Source of the DNA: Verrucomicrobiota bacterium
Lineage (GTDB): Bacteria; Verrucomicrobiota; Verrucomicrobiia; Opitutales; Opitutaceae
DNA: 64,000 nt
Direction of reading: 5' to 3'
Assembly (NCBI GenBank): GCA_028293545.1
Contig: JAQGOP010000035.1
Coordinates: 62,001 to 126,000, forward strand
Positions within the stretch are counted from its first letter, which is position 1, and each line of letters begins with the position of its first letter. Both the position numbers and the translations under genes were made by a program. Shown piece after piece: positions 48,662 to 57,180 of the stretch. The notes beneath the pieces were generated by a model. It searched no databases. It saw nothing but the letters and a program-made list of their open reading frames with translations, and was not told the origin of the DNA.

Positions 48662-49118
48662 CGTCGCCCGGCTCCTCGCTCTTCTGTCGACGCATCTGCT
48701 CAAGGATATCGGTGTAGTCGTCGGCCTTCTCGAACACTTCCCGGAAGACGAACAGCGGGCGCTGCTGTTGGAGCGAGAGGACGATCGAGTCGCTGGGACG
48801 CGCATCGATTTCCACGATCTTTTTCCCGAGCTCGTTTTCCATGCGCAGGATGATGCGCGCGAAATAGGTGCCTTCCTGCGCGTCGTTGATGACGACGTGG
48901 TCGAGCTTGGTGTCGAGGCCGAGCATGATGCTGCCGATGAGATCGTGGGTGAGCGGGCGATCCTTCTTCACGCCGTCGAGGGTCATCTGGATCGCGTTTC
49001 CGACCGAGTGGTCGACGTAGATCACAAAGGTCTTCGTTTCATTGCCCAGGAACACGGCGCAACCGTTGGCCGTGGGCATGACGCCTTTGACGGTGACAGC
49101 GATAACGTCGAGTTGCAT
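48651..49118 (-). CDS. Bifunctional nuclease family protein (DUF151)
   Basis: A 155-residue protein with a bifunctional nuclease domain at residues 1-125, containing TANGCAVFLGNETKTFVIYV and VEIDARPSDSIVLSLQQ, and a charged tail. Plant BBD proteins with this domain have RNase and DNase activity; bacterial members are uncharacterised. It heads the DUF151-dus-larA operon. Its leader is ACTTTTTTCCC immediately before the ATG. Confidence 0.88.
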   Translation of the reverse strand: MQLDVIAVTVKGVMPTANGCAVFLGNETKTFVIYVDHSVGNAIQMTLDGVKKDRPLTHDLIGSIMLGLDTKLDHVVINDAQEGTYFARIILRMENELGKKIVEIDARPSDSIVLSLQQQRPLFVFREVFEKADDYTDILEQMRRQKSEEPGDDEA

Positions 49119-49179
49119 GGGAAAAAAGTGTAGAGCCGCCGGGCAAAGCGCAAGCGGCGCTGAAATTGCGGACTGCGGA

Positions 49180-49346
49180 AATTGCGGATTGCGGATACCG
49201 GAAACCGGATAGATTCCAAGCCATTGCGCGCGGAGCTGGAAGAGGGGATCTCGACAACGTGCGGGGATTGCTCAGGCGGTTTGGAAGCCGAGCGAACGCT
49301 CCGGGTCTCTGAACTATCCGGTTTCCGGTATCCGCAATCCGCAATT
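49180..49346. repeat. 167-bp element with perfect 33-bp terminal inverted repeats
   Basis: The left arm begins AATTGCGGATTGCGGATACC at 49180 and ends GGATAG at 49212; the right arm at 49314-49346 is its exact 33-base reverse complement. The spacer of 101 bases has no gene. A weaker copy lies at 26227-26403. It sits between the DUF151 gene and lpxI. Confidence 0.85.
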
Positions 49347-49361
49347 CCCCCAGTCCGGTAT

Positions 49362-50246
49362 TCAAAAGCCAAGCAGGCTCACGCCCCAGGTCTTTGCTTG
49401 GGCGATGACAGCGGGGCGATCGAGCATGATGACCCGACCGGCCTCGAGGGCGGCGGCAGTGAGGCCGGCTTCGCGCATCGTTTCAAGGGTGCGCTGGCCG
49501 AAACAGGGGACATCGAAACGATAGTCCTGCTGCGCCTTCACGGTTTTCACAAACAGGGCTCCGTCGGTCTTGAACGTGCCGGCGCGACGGATCATTTCGT
49601 CGGTGCCTTCAAACGCTTCGACGGCGAGCACCGTCCCTTTGCGCACGACGCAGCCCTGGCCGATATCGAGCCGCGCGCATTCGCGGGCGATGGCGATTCC
49701 GTGTTTCAAGTAGTCGTCCTCGATCGGGAAACTCCGGCCGGTCATCGTGCCGGCGCTGGCCAGGTGATCGTCGAGGAAGGCGCGGGCATCGAGCAGGTTG
49801 ACTCCGATGCCGGAAATTTCCTTCGCGATGGCGCCGAAGATGGTCTCGGCGTTGCGGCGCTTGAGGGAAAAGAGAATCTGCGCGGCCTTCATGTCCGGAT
49901 GCAGGCCCTTGAACAGACGTCGCGGGGTGATCTGGCCCGCCATGATCGCGCTGCCCGCGTCAAATTCCTTGAGCACCTTCAGCATTTTGCCGAGCTGCCC
50001 GACCAGCAGCGTGCGACGGTCCGCCTCGGGCACCGATGAAATCAGGTCCGGGGGCGTTTCCTCCTCAAACGCGATGAGCCTCAGCGGCACTCCCGCGCGC
50101 CTGATCGCGTTGGCGACCAGCACGGGATAAAGTCCCTGGCCCGCGATGAGCGCGACCGGGCGCTTCGGGTCAAAATCCGGGGGAAGGTAGGCGGAGGGCG
50201 AAGGCACGGCAGCGGCGGTGGGAATTTTGACCTGCGTTCTTACCAT
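49362..50246 (-). CDS. lpxI: UDP-2,3-diacylglucosamine pyrophosphatase LpxI
   Basis: A 294-residue enzyme that cleaves UDP-2,3-diacylglucosamine to lipid X in lipid A synthesis, replacing LpxH. Typical LpxI blocks are VALIAGQGLYPVLVANAIRR, AGQITPRRLFKG and GQGCVVRKGTVLAVEAFEG ending TDEMI. The length matches. It confirms an outer membrane with lipid A. It lies 18 bases downstream of leuS on the same strand and is probably co-transcribed. Confidence 0.94.
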   Translation of the reverse strand: MVRTQVKIPTAAAVPSPSAYLPPDFDPKRPVALIAGQGLYPVLVANAIRRAGVPLRLIAFEEETPPDLISSVPEADRRTLLVGQLGKMLKVLKEFDAGSAIMAGQITPRRLFKGLHPDMKAAQILFSLKRRNAETIFGAIAKEISGIGVNLLDARAFLDDHLASAGTMTGRSFPIEDDYLKHGIAIARECARLDIGQGCVVRKGTVLAVEAFEGTDEMIRRAGTFKTDGALFVKTVKAQQDYRFDVPCFGQRTLETMREAGLTAAALEAGRVIMLDRPAVIAQAKTWGVSLLGF

Positions 50247-50264
50247 TGCGAAGCGCCGGGCGAT

Positions 50265-52838
50265 TTATTCGACGACGATGTTCAGGATGCGACCGGGAAC
50301 GTAGATCACACGTTTCAGCGTCTTGCCCTCGAGATGGGGCATGACCTTCGCATTCCCACGGGCGAGGGCGAGGGCTTCATCCTGCGGAAGGTTGATGGGC
50401 ACGAGTTGGTCGCCACGGTGCTTGCCGTTGACCTGGAAAACGAGCTTCACGCTATCGTTGACCAGTTTGGAAGCGTCGTATTTCGGCCACGGGGCACGCA
50501 GGATGGATCCGGCGCCGCCGAGCCGTTCCCAGAGTTCCTCGGCAATATGCGGCGCGAACGGCGCGAGCACTTGGAGGAACGTGAGCATCGTCGCGCGGCT
50601 GACCGCCGGCGCTTTCTGCACGGCGTTCGAGAAAATCATCATCTGTGAGATCGCGGTGTTGAAGCGCAGGGTCTCGATGTTTTCCCCGACCTTCTTAATC
50701 GTCTCGTGCAGGAGCTTGATGAGTTCGGTCGAATCAACCGATGGATCATCGCTGACCTTTGGGTTGACCGCGCCCTCGACGTCGAGGCACTCGCGCCAGA
50801 TTTTCTGCAGGAAGCGATGCACGCCCTCGATGCCTTGGGGATTCCACGGTTTCTGCGCTTCCAGCGGCCCGAGGAACATCAGGTAGAGACGCAGCGTATC
50901 GGTGCCGTGGCTCGCGATGACCGCGTCGGGCGTGACGCCCTTGCCGCTGCTCTTGGACATTTTTTCGCCGTCCTCGCCCAAGATCATCCCTTGGTGAAAA
51001 AGCTTCGTGAACGGCTCGCTTTGCGGGACTTCGCCGAGGTCGAAGAGGACCTTGTGCCAGAATCGCGCGTAGAGCAGGTGAAGGACCGCGTGTTCGGCGC
51101 CGCCGATGTAGAGGTCGGGCACGCCCCAATATTTCAGCGCTTCCTGGGAGGCGAAGGCCTGCGAATTCTTCGGGTCGGTGAACCGCAGGTAATACCAGCA
51201 CGAGCCCGCCCATTGCGGCATGGTGTTGGTTTCGCGGCGGCCGCGCACCCAGACGTCGCCGGCGGGGCACGGGTTCGACGCAGGCACGGCCGCGCCGGTG
51301 TCGACGTTGAACCAGATTTCAAGCCACGACGTTTCGTTGGCGAGCGGGCTCTCGCCGTTGCCACTGGGCAGGTAGGACTGGACGTCGGGCAGCTCGAGCG
51401 GCAGAGCGCTCGGAGGCAGGGGCAGGGCGTAATGCGTGACGCCTTCGCTGGTGAAGGTAACGGGAGTAGCCGGGACGTCGCCGGTCCGCTTCGCGATCGC
51501 GCGGGCGTAGTCGGCGGCGTTCAGCCAAACGATGGGAAACGGTTCGCCCCAATACCGCTGCCGCGAAAACAACCAGTCGCGCAGCTTGAAGTTAACCGTG
51601 GCCTTGGCCGCGCCTTTGGTGGCGAGGTCGGCGGTGATACGTTTCTTCGCTTCCGGCCAGTCCAGCCCGGTGTAGGGGCCGGAATGAACCAGCTTTCCGT
51701 CGCCGGTGTAAGGGAGCTTGGTTTCGGCCTCGGATGCCGCGATGACCTGGACGATGGGCAGCGAGTAGTGCTGCGCGAATTCGTAGTCGCGGTCGTCGTG
51801 CGCGGGGACCGCCATGATTGCGCCCGTGCCGTAACCCATGAGCACGTAGTCGGCGACCCAGATGGGAACGCGCGCGCCATTGATCGGGTTGATCGCATAT
51901 GCGCCGGTGAAAACGCCGGACTTGTCCTTCGCGAGGTCGGTGCGCTCAAGGTCGCTTTTGCCGGCGGCTTTTTTCCGGTAGGCGTCGATGGCGGATTTTT
52001 GGCCCGGCGTGGTGAGCGGGTCGACGAGCGGGTGCTCGGGCGCGAGCACCATATAGGTACAGCCGTACAACGTGTCGGGACGCGTGGTGAAAATTTTCAG
52101 CGGCCCGTGGGATTTGTCCTCGAGGTCGAACTGGACCTCGGCGCCTTCGCTGCGGCCGATCCATGCTTCCTGCATGCGCTTCGTCGAATCCGGCCAATCG
52201 ACATCCTTGAGGTCCGCCAGCAGGCGATCGGCGTACGCCGTGATGCGGAGGACCCATTGGCGCAGGTTGCGGCGCTCGACGGGGAAACCGCCGACTTCGC
52301 TCTTGCCGTCGACGATTTCCTCGTTCGCGAGGACGGTGCGGAGTTCCGGGCACCACCACACCGGGCGTTTGTCGACGTAGGCCAGGCCCTTTTTGAAAAG
52401 CTGGAGGAAAATCCACTGCGTCCACCGGAAATATTTGGGGTCGGTGGTGTCGATCTCGCGTTCCCAGTCATACGAGAAACCGAGCGCCTTGATCTGGCGC
52501 TTGATGTTGACGATGTTGTTCTGGGTGTTGGAGGAAGGGTGTGTGCCGGTTTTGACCGCGTGCTGCTCCGCCGGGAGGCCGAATGCGTCCCAGCCCATCG
52601 GGTGCAGCACATTGAAGCCCTGGGCTCGCTTGTAACGCGCGACGATATCCGTCGCCGTGTAACCTTCCGGATGGCCGATATGGAGTCCCGAGCCCGACGG
52701 ATACGGAAACATATCGAGCACGTAATACTTTGGTTTCGTCGTGCTGCTTTCCGCCCGAAACGAGTGATTTTTATCCCAGAAAGATTGCCAGTGCGGCTCT
52801 ATCTCCAGAAAGTTGTAGTCTTTGCTCTTGGTAGCCAT
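50265..52838 (-). CDS. leuS: Leucine-tRNA ligase
   Basis: An 857-residue class I synthetase charging tRNA-Leu. HIGH is in SGLHIGHPEGYTATD, the editing (CP1) domain lies about residues 220-415, KMSKS is in EKMSKSSGKGVTPD, and the C-terminal anticodon-binding region is complete. The length is normal for the bacterial type. It is divergent from the S1C protease gene, 45 bases apart. Confidence 0.97.
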   Translation of the reverse strand: MATKSKDYNFLEIEPHWQSFWDKNHSFRAESSTTKPKYYVLDMFPYPSGSGLHIGHPEGYTATDIVARYKRAQGFNVLHPMGWDAFGLPAEQHAVKTGTHPSSNTQNNIVNIKRQIKALGFSYDWEREIDTTDPKYFRWTQWIFLQLFKKGLAYVDKRPVWWCPELRTVLANEEIVDGKSEVGGFPVERRNLRQWVLRITAYADRLLADLKDVDWPDSTKRMQEAWIGRSEGAEVQFDLEDKSHGPLKIFTTRPDTLYGCTYMVLAPEHPLVDPLTTPGQKSAIDAYRKKAAGKSDLERTDLAKDKSGVFTGAYAINPINGARVPIWVADYVLMGYGTGAIMAVPAHDDRDYEFAQHYSLPIVQVIAASEAETKLPYTGDGKLVHSGPYTGLDWPEAKKRITADLATKGAAKATVNFKLRDWLFSRQRYWGEPFPIVWLNAADYARAIAKRTGDVPATPVTFTSEGVTHYALPLPPSALPLELPDVQSYLPSGNGESPLANETSWLEIWFNVDTGAAVPASNPCPAGDVWVRGRRETNTMPQWAGSCWYYLRFTDPKNSQAFASQEALKYWGVPDLYIGGAEHAVLHLLYARFWHKVLFDLGEVPQSEPFTKLFHQGMILGEDGEKMSKSSGKGVTPDAVIASHGTDTLRLYLMFLGPLEAQKPWNPQGIEGVHRFLQKIWRECLDVEGAVNPKVSDDPSVDSTELIKLLHETIKKVGENIETLRFNTAISQMMIFSNAVQKAPAVSRATMLTFLQVLAPFAPHIAEELWERLGGAGSILRAPWPKYDASKLVNDSVKLVFQVNGKHRGDQLVPINLPQDEALALARGNAKVMPHLEGKTLKRVIYVPGRILNIVVE

Positions 52839-52883
52839 GGCGTGAGATTTATCACAGTGAAGCTTTCAACCTCTCGGTCAATC

Positions 52884-54203
52884 ATGCTCAAATTTCTCGT
52901 CGTCAGCCTCGCGCTTGCGACCTCCGCCAGTGCGGCGATGACCAAGGGGTTCGACCGGTTGCTCGATGCGGTGGTGCGGATTGACGTGCGGGAAGTGGCC
53001 TTCGAAGACGGCGCGAAACGTTTCGCGTCGAGCATCGGTTCCGGCGTGATCCTTTCGCCGGAGGGCCTGGTCCTGACCAACGCCCATGTCGCCAGCCCGC
53101 GAGCCGTGGAGTTGTCGGTCACGCTGTCGAGCCTCGAACGCGTCAGCGCACGATTGGTGGGTTGGGACCATTGGACCGACCTGGCCGTGCTCCAGCTGGA
53201 CCTGTCGGAGGTGAAGCGGCGCGGATTGAAATTTACCCACGCCGAATTCGGGGACAGCTCGAAGCTTTTCGTCGGGCAGACGGTTTATGCAGTCGGCACG
53301 CCTTTCGGCCTCACGCGCACGGCGACGCGCGGGATCATCTCGAACAACAACCGTTACTTTGAGGACAGCCGCGGGGTGAACGGCTACGAAACCGGCACCT
53401 TCAACACCTGGCTCCAGACCGACGCCGCGATCAATCCCGGCAACTCGGGCGGCCCGCTCGTGACGGAGGAGGGCAAGGTGATCGGGATTTCGTCGCGCGG
53501 TTATCTCGGTGCGAACAATCTCGGTTTCGCGATTCCCGCCAGCACCGCGAAGCGCGTCGTCGACGGCTTGACCCACGACGGCAGCATCACGCGCAGCTAC
53601 ATCGGCATCGTGCCGCATGCCATGCAGGACTTTGAAACGTTTTACTCGGTCGCGCTGAACAACGGCATGCTCGTCAACAGCGTCGATCCCGGTTCACCCG
53701 CGGCGCGCGCGGGATTGCGGGCGGGAGACATCCTCCTCGCGATCGACGGCGCCAAGATCGACGGACGTTTCCCGGAGCAGCTGCCGCCGATCCAAAACCA
53801 GATCGCGAGCGCACCGGTGGGTTCCACGCTGAGCCTGATGGTGAAGCGCGGGCAGCAGGCGAGCGCGTATTCGGTCGTGACGGAAAAACTCGAGAGCCGC
53901 GTCGGCGAGGAATGGGTCCTGGAAAAATGGGGGCTCAGCGTCCGCAAGGTTTCGCGGACGTTCGCGCGGGAAAACCAATTGGAGGACACGAACAGCGTGC
54001 TGGTGATTGGCGTCCAGCCCGGGTTCCCGGCGGACGTCGCCGGATTGTCGCGGGGCGACGTGATCACGAAAATCAACCAGCAGCCCGTCTCGAGCCTGGA
54101 CAAGGTGAAAGCGGCGCACGCGGCCTACGAAGCGGCGCCGAAGCCAGTGTTGGTGGAAGCCCAGCGAAACCACCAGGTGTCCCTCTACGTCCTCAAGCCA
54201 TGA
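52884..54203 (+). CDS. Trypsin-like serine protease with two PDZ domains (DegP/HtrA type)
   Basis: A 439-residue envelope protease with a signal peptide (LVVSLALATSASA). The catalytic triad is intact: His in LVLTNAHVAS, Asp in HWTDLAVLQLD and Ser in INPGNSGGPLV. Two PDZ domains follow, at about 230-325 and 335-435 (GFPADVAGLSRGDVITKIN). The expected role is quality control in the periplasm. The stop overlaps the start of the next gene by four bases. Confidence 0.93.
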   Translation: MLKFLVVSLALATSASAAMTKGFDRLLDAVVRIDVREVAFEDGAKRFASSIGSGVILSPEGLVLTNAHVASPRAVELSVTLSSLERVSARLVGWDHWTDLAVLQLDLSEVKRRGLKFTHAEFGDSSKLFVGQTVYAVGTPFGLTRTATRGIISNNNRYFEDSRGVNGYETGTFNTWLQTDAAINPGNSGGPLVTEEGKVIGISSRGYLGANNLGFAIPASTAKRVVDGLTHDGSITRSYIGIVPHAMQDFETFYSVALNNGMLVNSVDPGSPAARAGLRAGDILLAIDGAKIDGRFPEQLPPIQNQIASAPVGSTLSLMVKRGQQASAYSVVTEKLESRVGEEWVLEKWGLSVRKVSRTFARENQLEDTNSVLVIGVQPGFPADVAGLSRGDVITKINQQPVSSLDKVKAAHAAYEAAPKPVLVEAQRNHQVSLYVLKP

Positions 54204-55585
54204 AACTTCGCCGTTTTTTCCTGATCTTCCTCCTCGCGGACCTGGTGGGCCGCGCGGCGGATTTGCCTGCGTTGTGGGCGGAGCGTTTGAAGACGGTCGC
54301 GGCGGTCGAATTCTACACGGAAACCGAAACCGAGCGGCGTCCGACCGTCGCGTACGGCACGGTGATCGATCACAAGGGCACGATCATCCTGCCGCCGGTG
54401 GCGATCAACCCGCGCATGACGCCGTCGCAGCTGAAGGAATTCAAAGTGTATCGGTCGGGAAGCGCGACCGGCGTGCCCGGGACTTATCTCGGCCAGGACG
54501 CCTTGACGGGCTGGCATTTCGTCCGCGCCGATCCGTCGATTGCGGACGCGTTGGCGCCGATCACGGATTTTGCCGCGAAGCAATTTGCCGAGCCCGCGAT
54601 GGCGGAGGAGATCTGGGGCATCGGGCTGCGCAACAAGGACGAGGATTTTGCGCCGTACCTCCTGGTTTCGCGCGTGGCGCTCGTCCAGTCGCTGCCGCAG
54701 CGCACGGCGATCGCGCTGCAGGAAGTGGCGGGGCCGGGACTGCCGGTTTTCAATCGCGCCGGTGAATTCATCGGGATCGCGGCGAGTTCTTTTGGCCAGA
54801 GCTTCGTCCAGTTTTCCCGAATGGACCGCAGCGGGATGCCGGTGATCCTGGTGAACGTCGAGGAAAGCAGCGCCTTCCAACTCGCGCCGGAAATTCTTCC
54901 CTATCTTCCGCGCATCCCGACGAATGTGTTCGGCCGTCCGCTCGCGTGGCTGGGCGCGTCGGGGTTGCAGCCAATCGACCCGGAGGTCGCGAAATTTCTT
55001 CACTTGGAAAATCAATCGGCGGTGGTGGTGAGCGAAGTCCTGGAAGGCAGCCCGGCGGAGAAAGCGGGCATGAAGGCGCGCGATATCATCCTCGCGATCG
55101 ACGGCGCGATGCTCCCGCGGCTGAAACCCGATCGCGTGATCGTGGGCTACATCGACCGCGAGGTCGAAAAGCGCACGGTGGGTGCGACGATGGACCTCAC
55201 GGTGCTTCGCGGGGAAGCGAAGGTGGAGTTGAAGGCGGTGCTCGGCGACGAACCGCGTCTTACCACCGAGGCGGAGAGAAAATATTTTGACCGCATCGGG
55301 CTGACCGCGCGCGAGTTTGTCTACGACGACGCGATGTCGCTGCGGATCCGCAAGGTGGCGATGGCGGGCGTGATCGCGCACTTCGTGAAGCCAAACGGGC
55401 CCGCCGCCGTCGCGGGCCTGCGGACAGACGACTGGATCAAGGAAATCGACGGTGTGGAGGTGAAAACTTTTGCGGCGGCCACCGCCAAGCTGGCGGAGAT
55501 CGAAGCCGACCTGCAGCGCGCCGAGTTCGTGCTCCTGGTCAGTCGGGGCGGCGAAACTGCGGTATTGCGCGTGAAGCTTCGGTAG
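54200..55585 (+). CDS. HtrA-like protein lacking a catalytic triad, two PDZ domains
   Basis: A 461-residue exported protein, signal peptide FLIFLLADLVGRAAD, whose layout resembles the adjoining protease: a beta-rich N-terminal domain of about 250 residues then two PDZ domains (SPAEKAGMKARDIILAIDGA and GPAAVAGLRTDDWIKEIDG). The catalytic residues are gone: there is no NAHV-type His (the position reads VIDHKGTIILPPVA), and the GNSGGP loop has become GPGLPVFNRAG. It overlaps the active protease by four bases (ATGA). A regulatory or scaffold partner of that protease is a reasonable inference. Confidence 0.8.
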   Translation: MKLRRFFLIFLLADLVGRAADLPALWAERLKTVAAVEFYTETETERRPTVAYGTVIDHKGTIILPPVAINPRMTPSQLKEFKVYRSGSATGVPGTYLGQDALTGWHFVRADPSIADALAPITDFAAKQFAEPAMAEEIWGIGLRNKDEDFAPYLLVSRVALVQSLPQRTAIALQEVAGPGLPVFNRAGEFIGIAASSFGQSFVQFSRMDRSGMPVILVNVEESSAFQLAPEILPYLPRIPTNVFGRPLAWLGASGLQPIDPEVAKFLHLENQSAVVVSEVLEGSPAEKAGMKARDIILAIDGAMLPRLKPDRVIVGYIDREVEKRTVGATMDLTVLRGEAKVELKAVLGDEPRLTTEAERKYFDRIGLTAREFVYDDAMSLRIRKVAMAGVIAHFVKPNGPAAVAGLRTDDWIKEIDGVEVKTFAAATAKLAEIEADLQRAEFVLLVSRGGETAVLRVKLR

Positions 55586-55593
55586 CCGCGCCC

Positions 55594-56190
55594 ATGTTCA
55601 CCGGGATTGTCGAGGAAACGGGCACGGTGGGGAGTTTCACGCCGGAAGCCGGGGCGTGGCGCCTGCGGATCGGCGCGCGAACCTCGCTCGAGGACGTTGC
55701 GCTCGGCGATAGCATCGCGGTCAACGGCTGCTGCCTGACTGTGGCAGCCTTCGACACGGAAGGTTTCACGTTTGATGTCCTGGAGGAAACGCGGCGCCTG
55801 ACCAATTTCGCCGCGCTGTCAGCGGGCGGAGCGGTGAATCTCGAACGGAGCCTGCGTTTCGACGGCAAGGTTGGTGGCCATTTCGTTTCCGGCCACATCG
55901 ACGGATTGGGCTTGATCGAGGAATTCGCGGCGCGGGGAAAGGACTATTTCCTGAAGGTGCGGGCGCCCGCGGGCTCGGGCCGGTACCTGATTCACAAGGG
56001 CAGCATCGCGATCGATGGGATTTCCTTAACGGTCGCCGAAGTTTCCGGGGATGTCTTCGCCGTGTGGTTGATTCCCCACACGCTGGCCGCGACGAACCTG
56101 CGGACCAAGCGGGTGGGGGACGGGGTGAACTTGGAGTTCGATCTCCTGGGAAAATACGTCGAAAAGCTCATGGCGACTCGCACCCCCTGA
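55594..56190 (+). CDS. ribE: Riboflavin synthase
   Basis: A 198-residue enzyme that dismutates 6,7-dimethyl-8-ribityllumazine to riboflavin. It has two repeats of the lumazine-binding domain: MFTGIVEETGTVGSF begins the first, and KVGGHFVSGHIDG with SIAIDGISLTVAE belongs to the second. The length is normal. Other rib genes are not nearby. It starts nine bases after the PDZ-protein stop and is followed six bases later by the UDG gene, suggesting one transcript. Confidence 0.96.
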   Translation: MFTGIVEETGTVGSFTPEAGAWRLRIGARTSLEDVALGDSIAVNGCCLTVAAFDTEGFTFDVLEETRRLTNFAALSAGGAVNLERSLRFDGKVGGHFVSGHIDGLGLIEEFAARGKDYFLKVRAPAGSGRYLIHKGSIAIDGISLTVAEVSGDVFAVWLIPHTLAATNLRTKRVGDGVNLEFDLLGKYVEKLMATRTP

Positions 56191-56196
56191 CCCGCC

Positions 56197-57159
56197 ATGC
56201 GCTCCACCCTCAATGCCCTCACGACCGAGTTGAAACGCCTGAAGGCGGCCGGGGTGAAGATGGTGCCGGTGTCGGATGCCACGCTGGCCCAACTGCGGGC
56301 CGTGGTGAACGCGCGCGGCGCGCGCGCGGCGGAGTCGAGCCAACCCCTCGAAAAGGAAAGTGCGAAGGCGCCGCTTGCTCCAGCGCCGCCGCCGGTTTCG
56401 CCGCCGATCGCAGCGGCACCCGCGTATGAGGCGCCGGCGCGGGAGTTCAAGGCGAAGCCCTTGGTTGCAAACGTCGCGGCCATTCCCGCGCCACAGCCAT
56501 TTGTCCTTCCGGAGGGCGACAAGGCGACCCGATGGGCGGCACTGCGCGATCGGGTCCTTGATGACCTGGTGTGCCGCGCGCATGTGCGTCCCGGCAAGCA
56601 GGTGGTGTTCGGGGTGGGAAGCCTCGAGGCGAAAATCATGTTTGTCGGGGAAGCTCCGGGCGCGGAGGAAGAAGTCCAAGGCGAGCCGTTCGTGGGTCCG
56701 GCCGGGCAGCTTCTCACCCGCATGATCGGCGGGATGGGGTTGAAGCGCTCCGATGTTTACATCGGCAACATCATGAACTGGCGGCCCGAGATGGCGTTGG
56801 ACCCGGGTGGCACGCAGTACGGAAATCGTCCGCCGACCGAGGAGGAAATGGCTTACTGCCTGCCGTATCTGAAGGCCCAGATCGAAATCGTGAACCCCGC
56901 GCTGCTCGTGGCACTGGGTTCAACGGCGACACAAGGTTTGCTCGGAGCCGGGTCGTTCAAGACGCTCGGCGAAGTCCGCGGGAAGTGGAAGGAATTTTCC
57001 GATCGTCCGCTGATGGTGACGTATCATCCCAGTTATATTCTCCGCAACCAATCGAACCGCTCGAAGCGGATGATTTGGGAAGACCTGTTAAAGGTAATGG
57101 AGCGGGCCGAGCTGCCGATCTCCGAGAAGCAGCGGGGGTTTTTCCTGGACCGGGCCTGA
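56197..57159 (+). CDS. Uracil-DNA glycosylase-like protein with partial Fe-S ligand set
   Basis: A 320-residue protein. The first 110 residues are an Ala/Pro-rich, largely disordered arm; the remainder is a family 4/5-like UDG: FVGEAPGAEEEVQGEPFVG, AGQLLTRMI, VYIGNIMNWRP and YHPSYILR. Family 4 enzymes coordinate a 4Fe-4S cluster through four Cys. Here only one Cys of the N-terminal pair remains (in LVCRAH), and the NVVKCRP Cys is Trp (NIMNWRP); the later Cys (MAYCLPYL) is kept. It may lack a normal cluster. An insertion follows NWRP. Uracil excision repair is the expected role. Confidence 0.85.
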   Translation: MRSTLNALTTELKRLKAAGVKMVPVSDATLAQLRAVVNARGARAAESSQPLEKESAKAPLAPAPPPVSPPIAAAPAYEAPAREFKAKPLVANVAAIPAPQPFVLPEGDKATRWAALRDRVLDDLVCRAHVRPGKQVVFGVGSLEAKIMFVGEAPGAEEEVQGEPFVGPAGQLLTRMIGGMGLKRSDVYIGNIMNWRPEMALDPGGTQYGNRPPTEEEMAYCLPYLKAQIEIVNPALLVALGSTATQGLLGAGSFKTLGEVRGKWKEFSDRPLMVTYHPSYILRNQSNRSKRMIWEDLLKVMERAELPISEKQRGFFLDRA

Positions 57160-57180
57160 CCGGTATCGGACCCGGATTTG

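Noticed and set aside
49119-49372. Coding frames within the palindromic gap before lpxI.
   Set aside because: They follow the inverted repeat, occur on both strands and have no family features.
50706-54203. An 1165-residue plus-strand frame spanning leuS antisense and the S1C protease.
   Set aside because: Only the last 439 residues, starting with a signal peptide at 52884, are a real gene; the rest is antisense to leuS.
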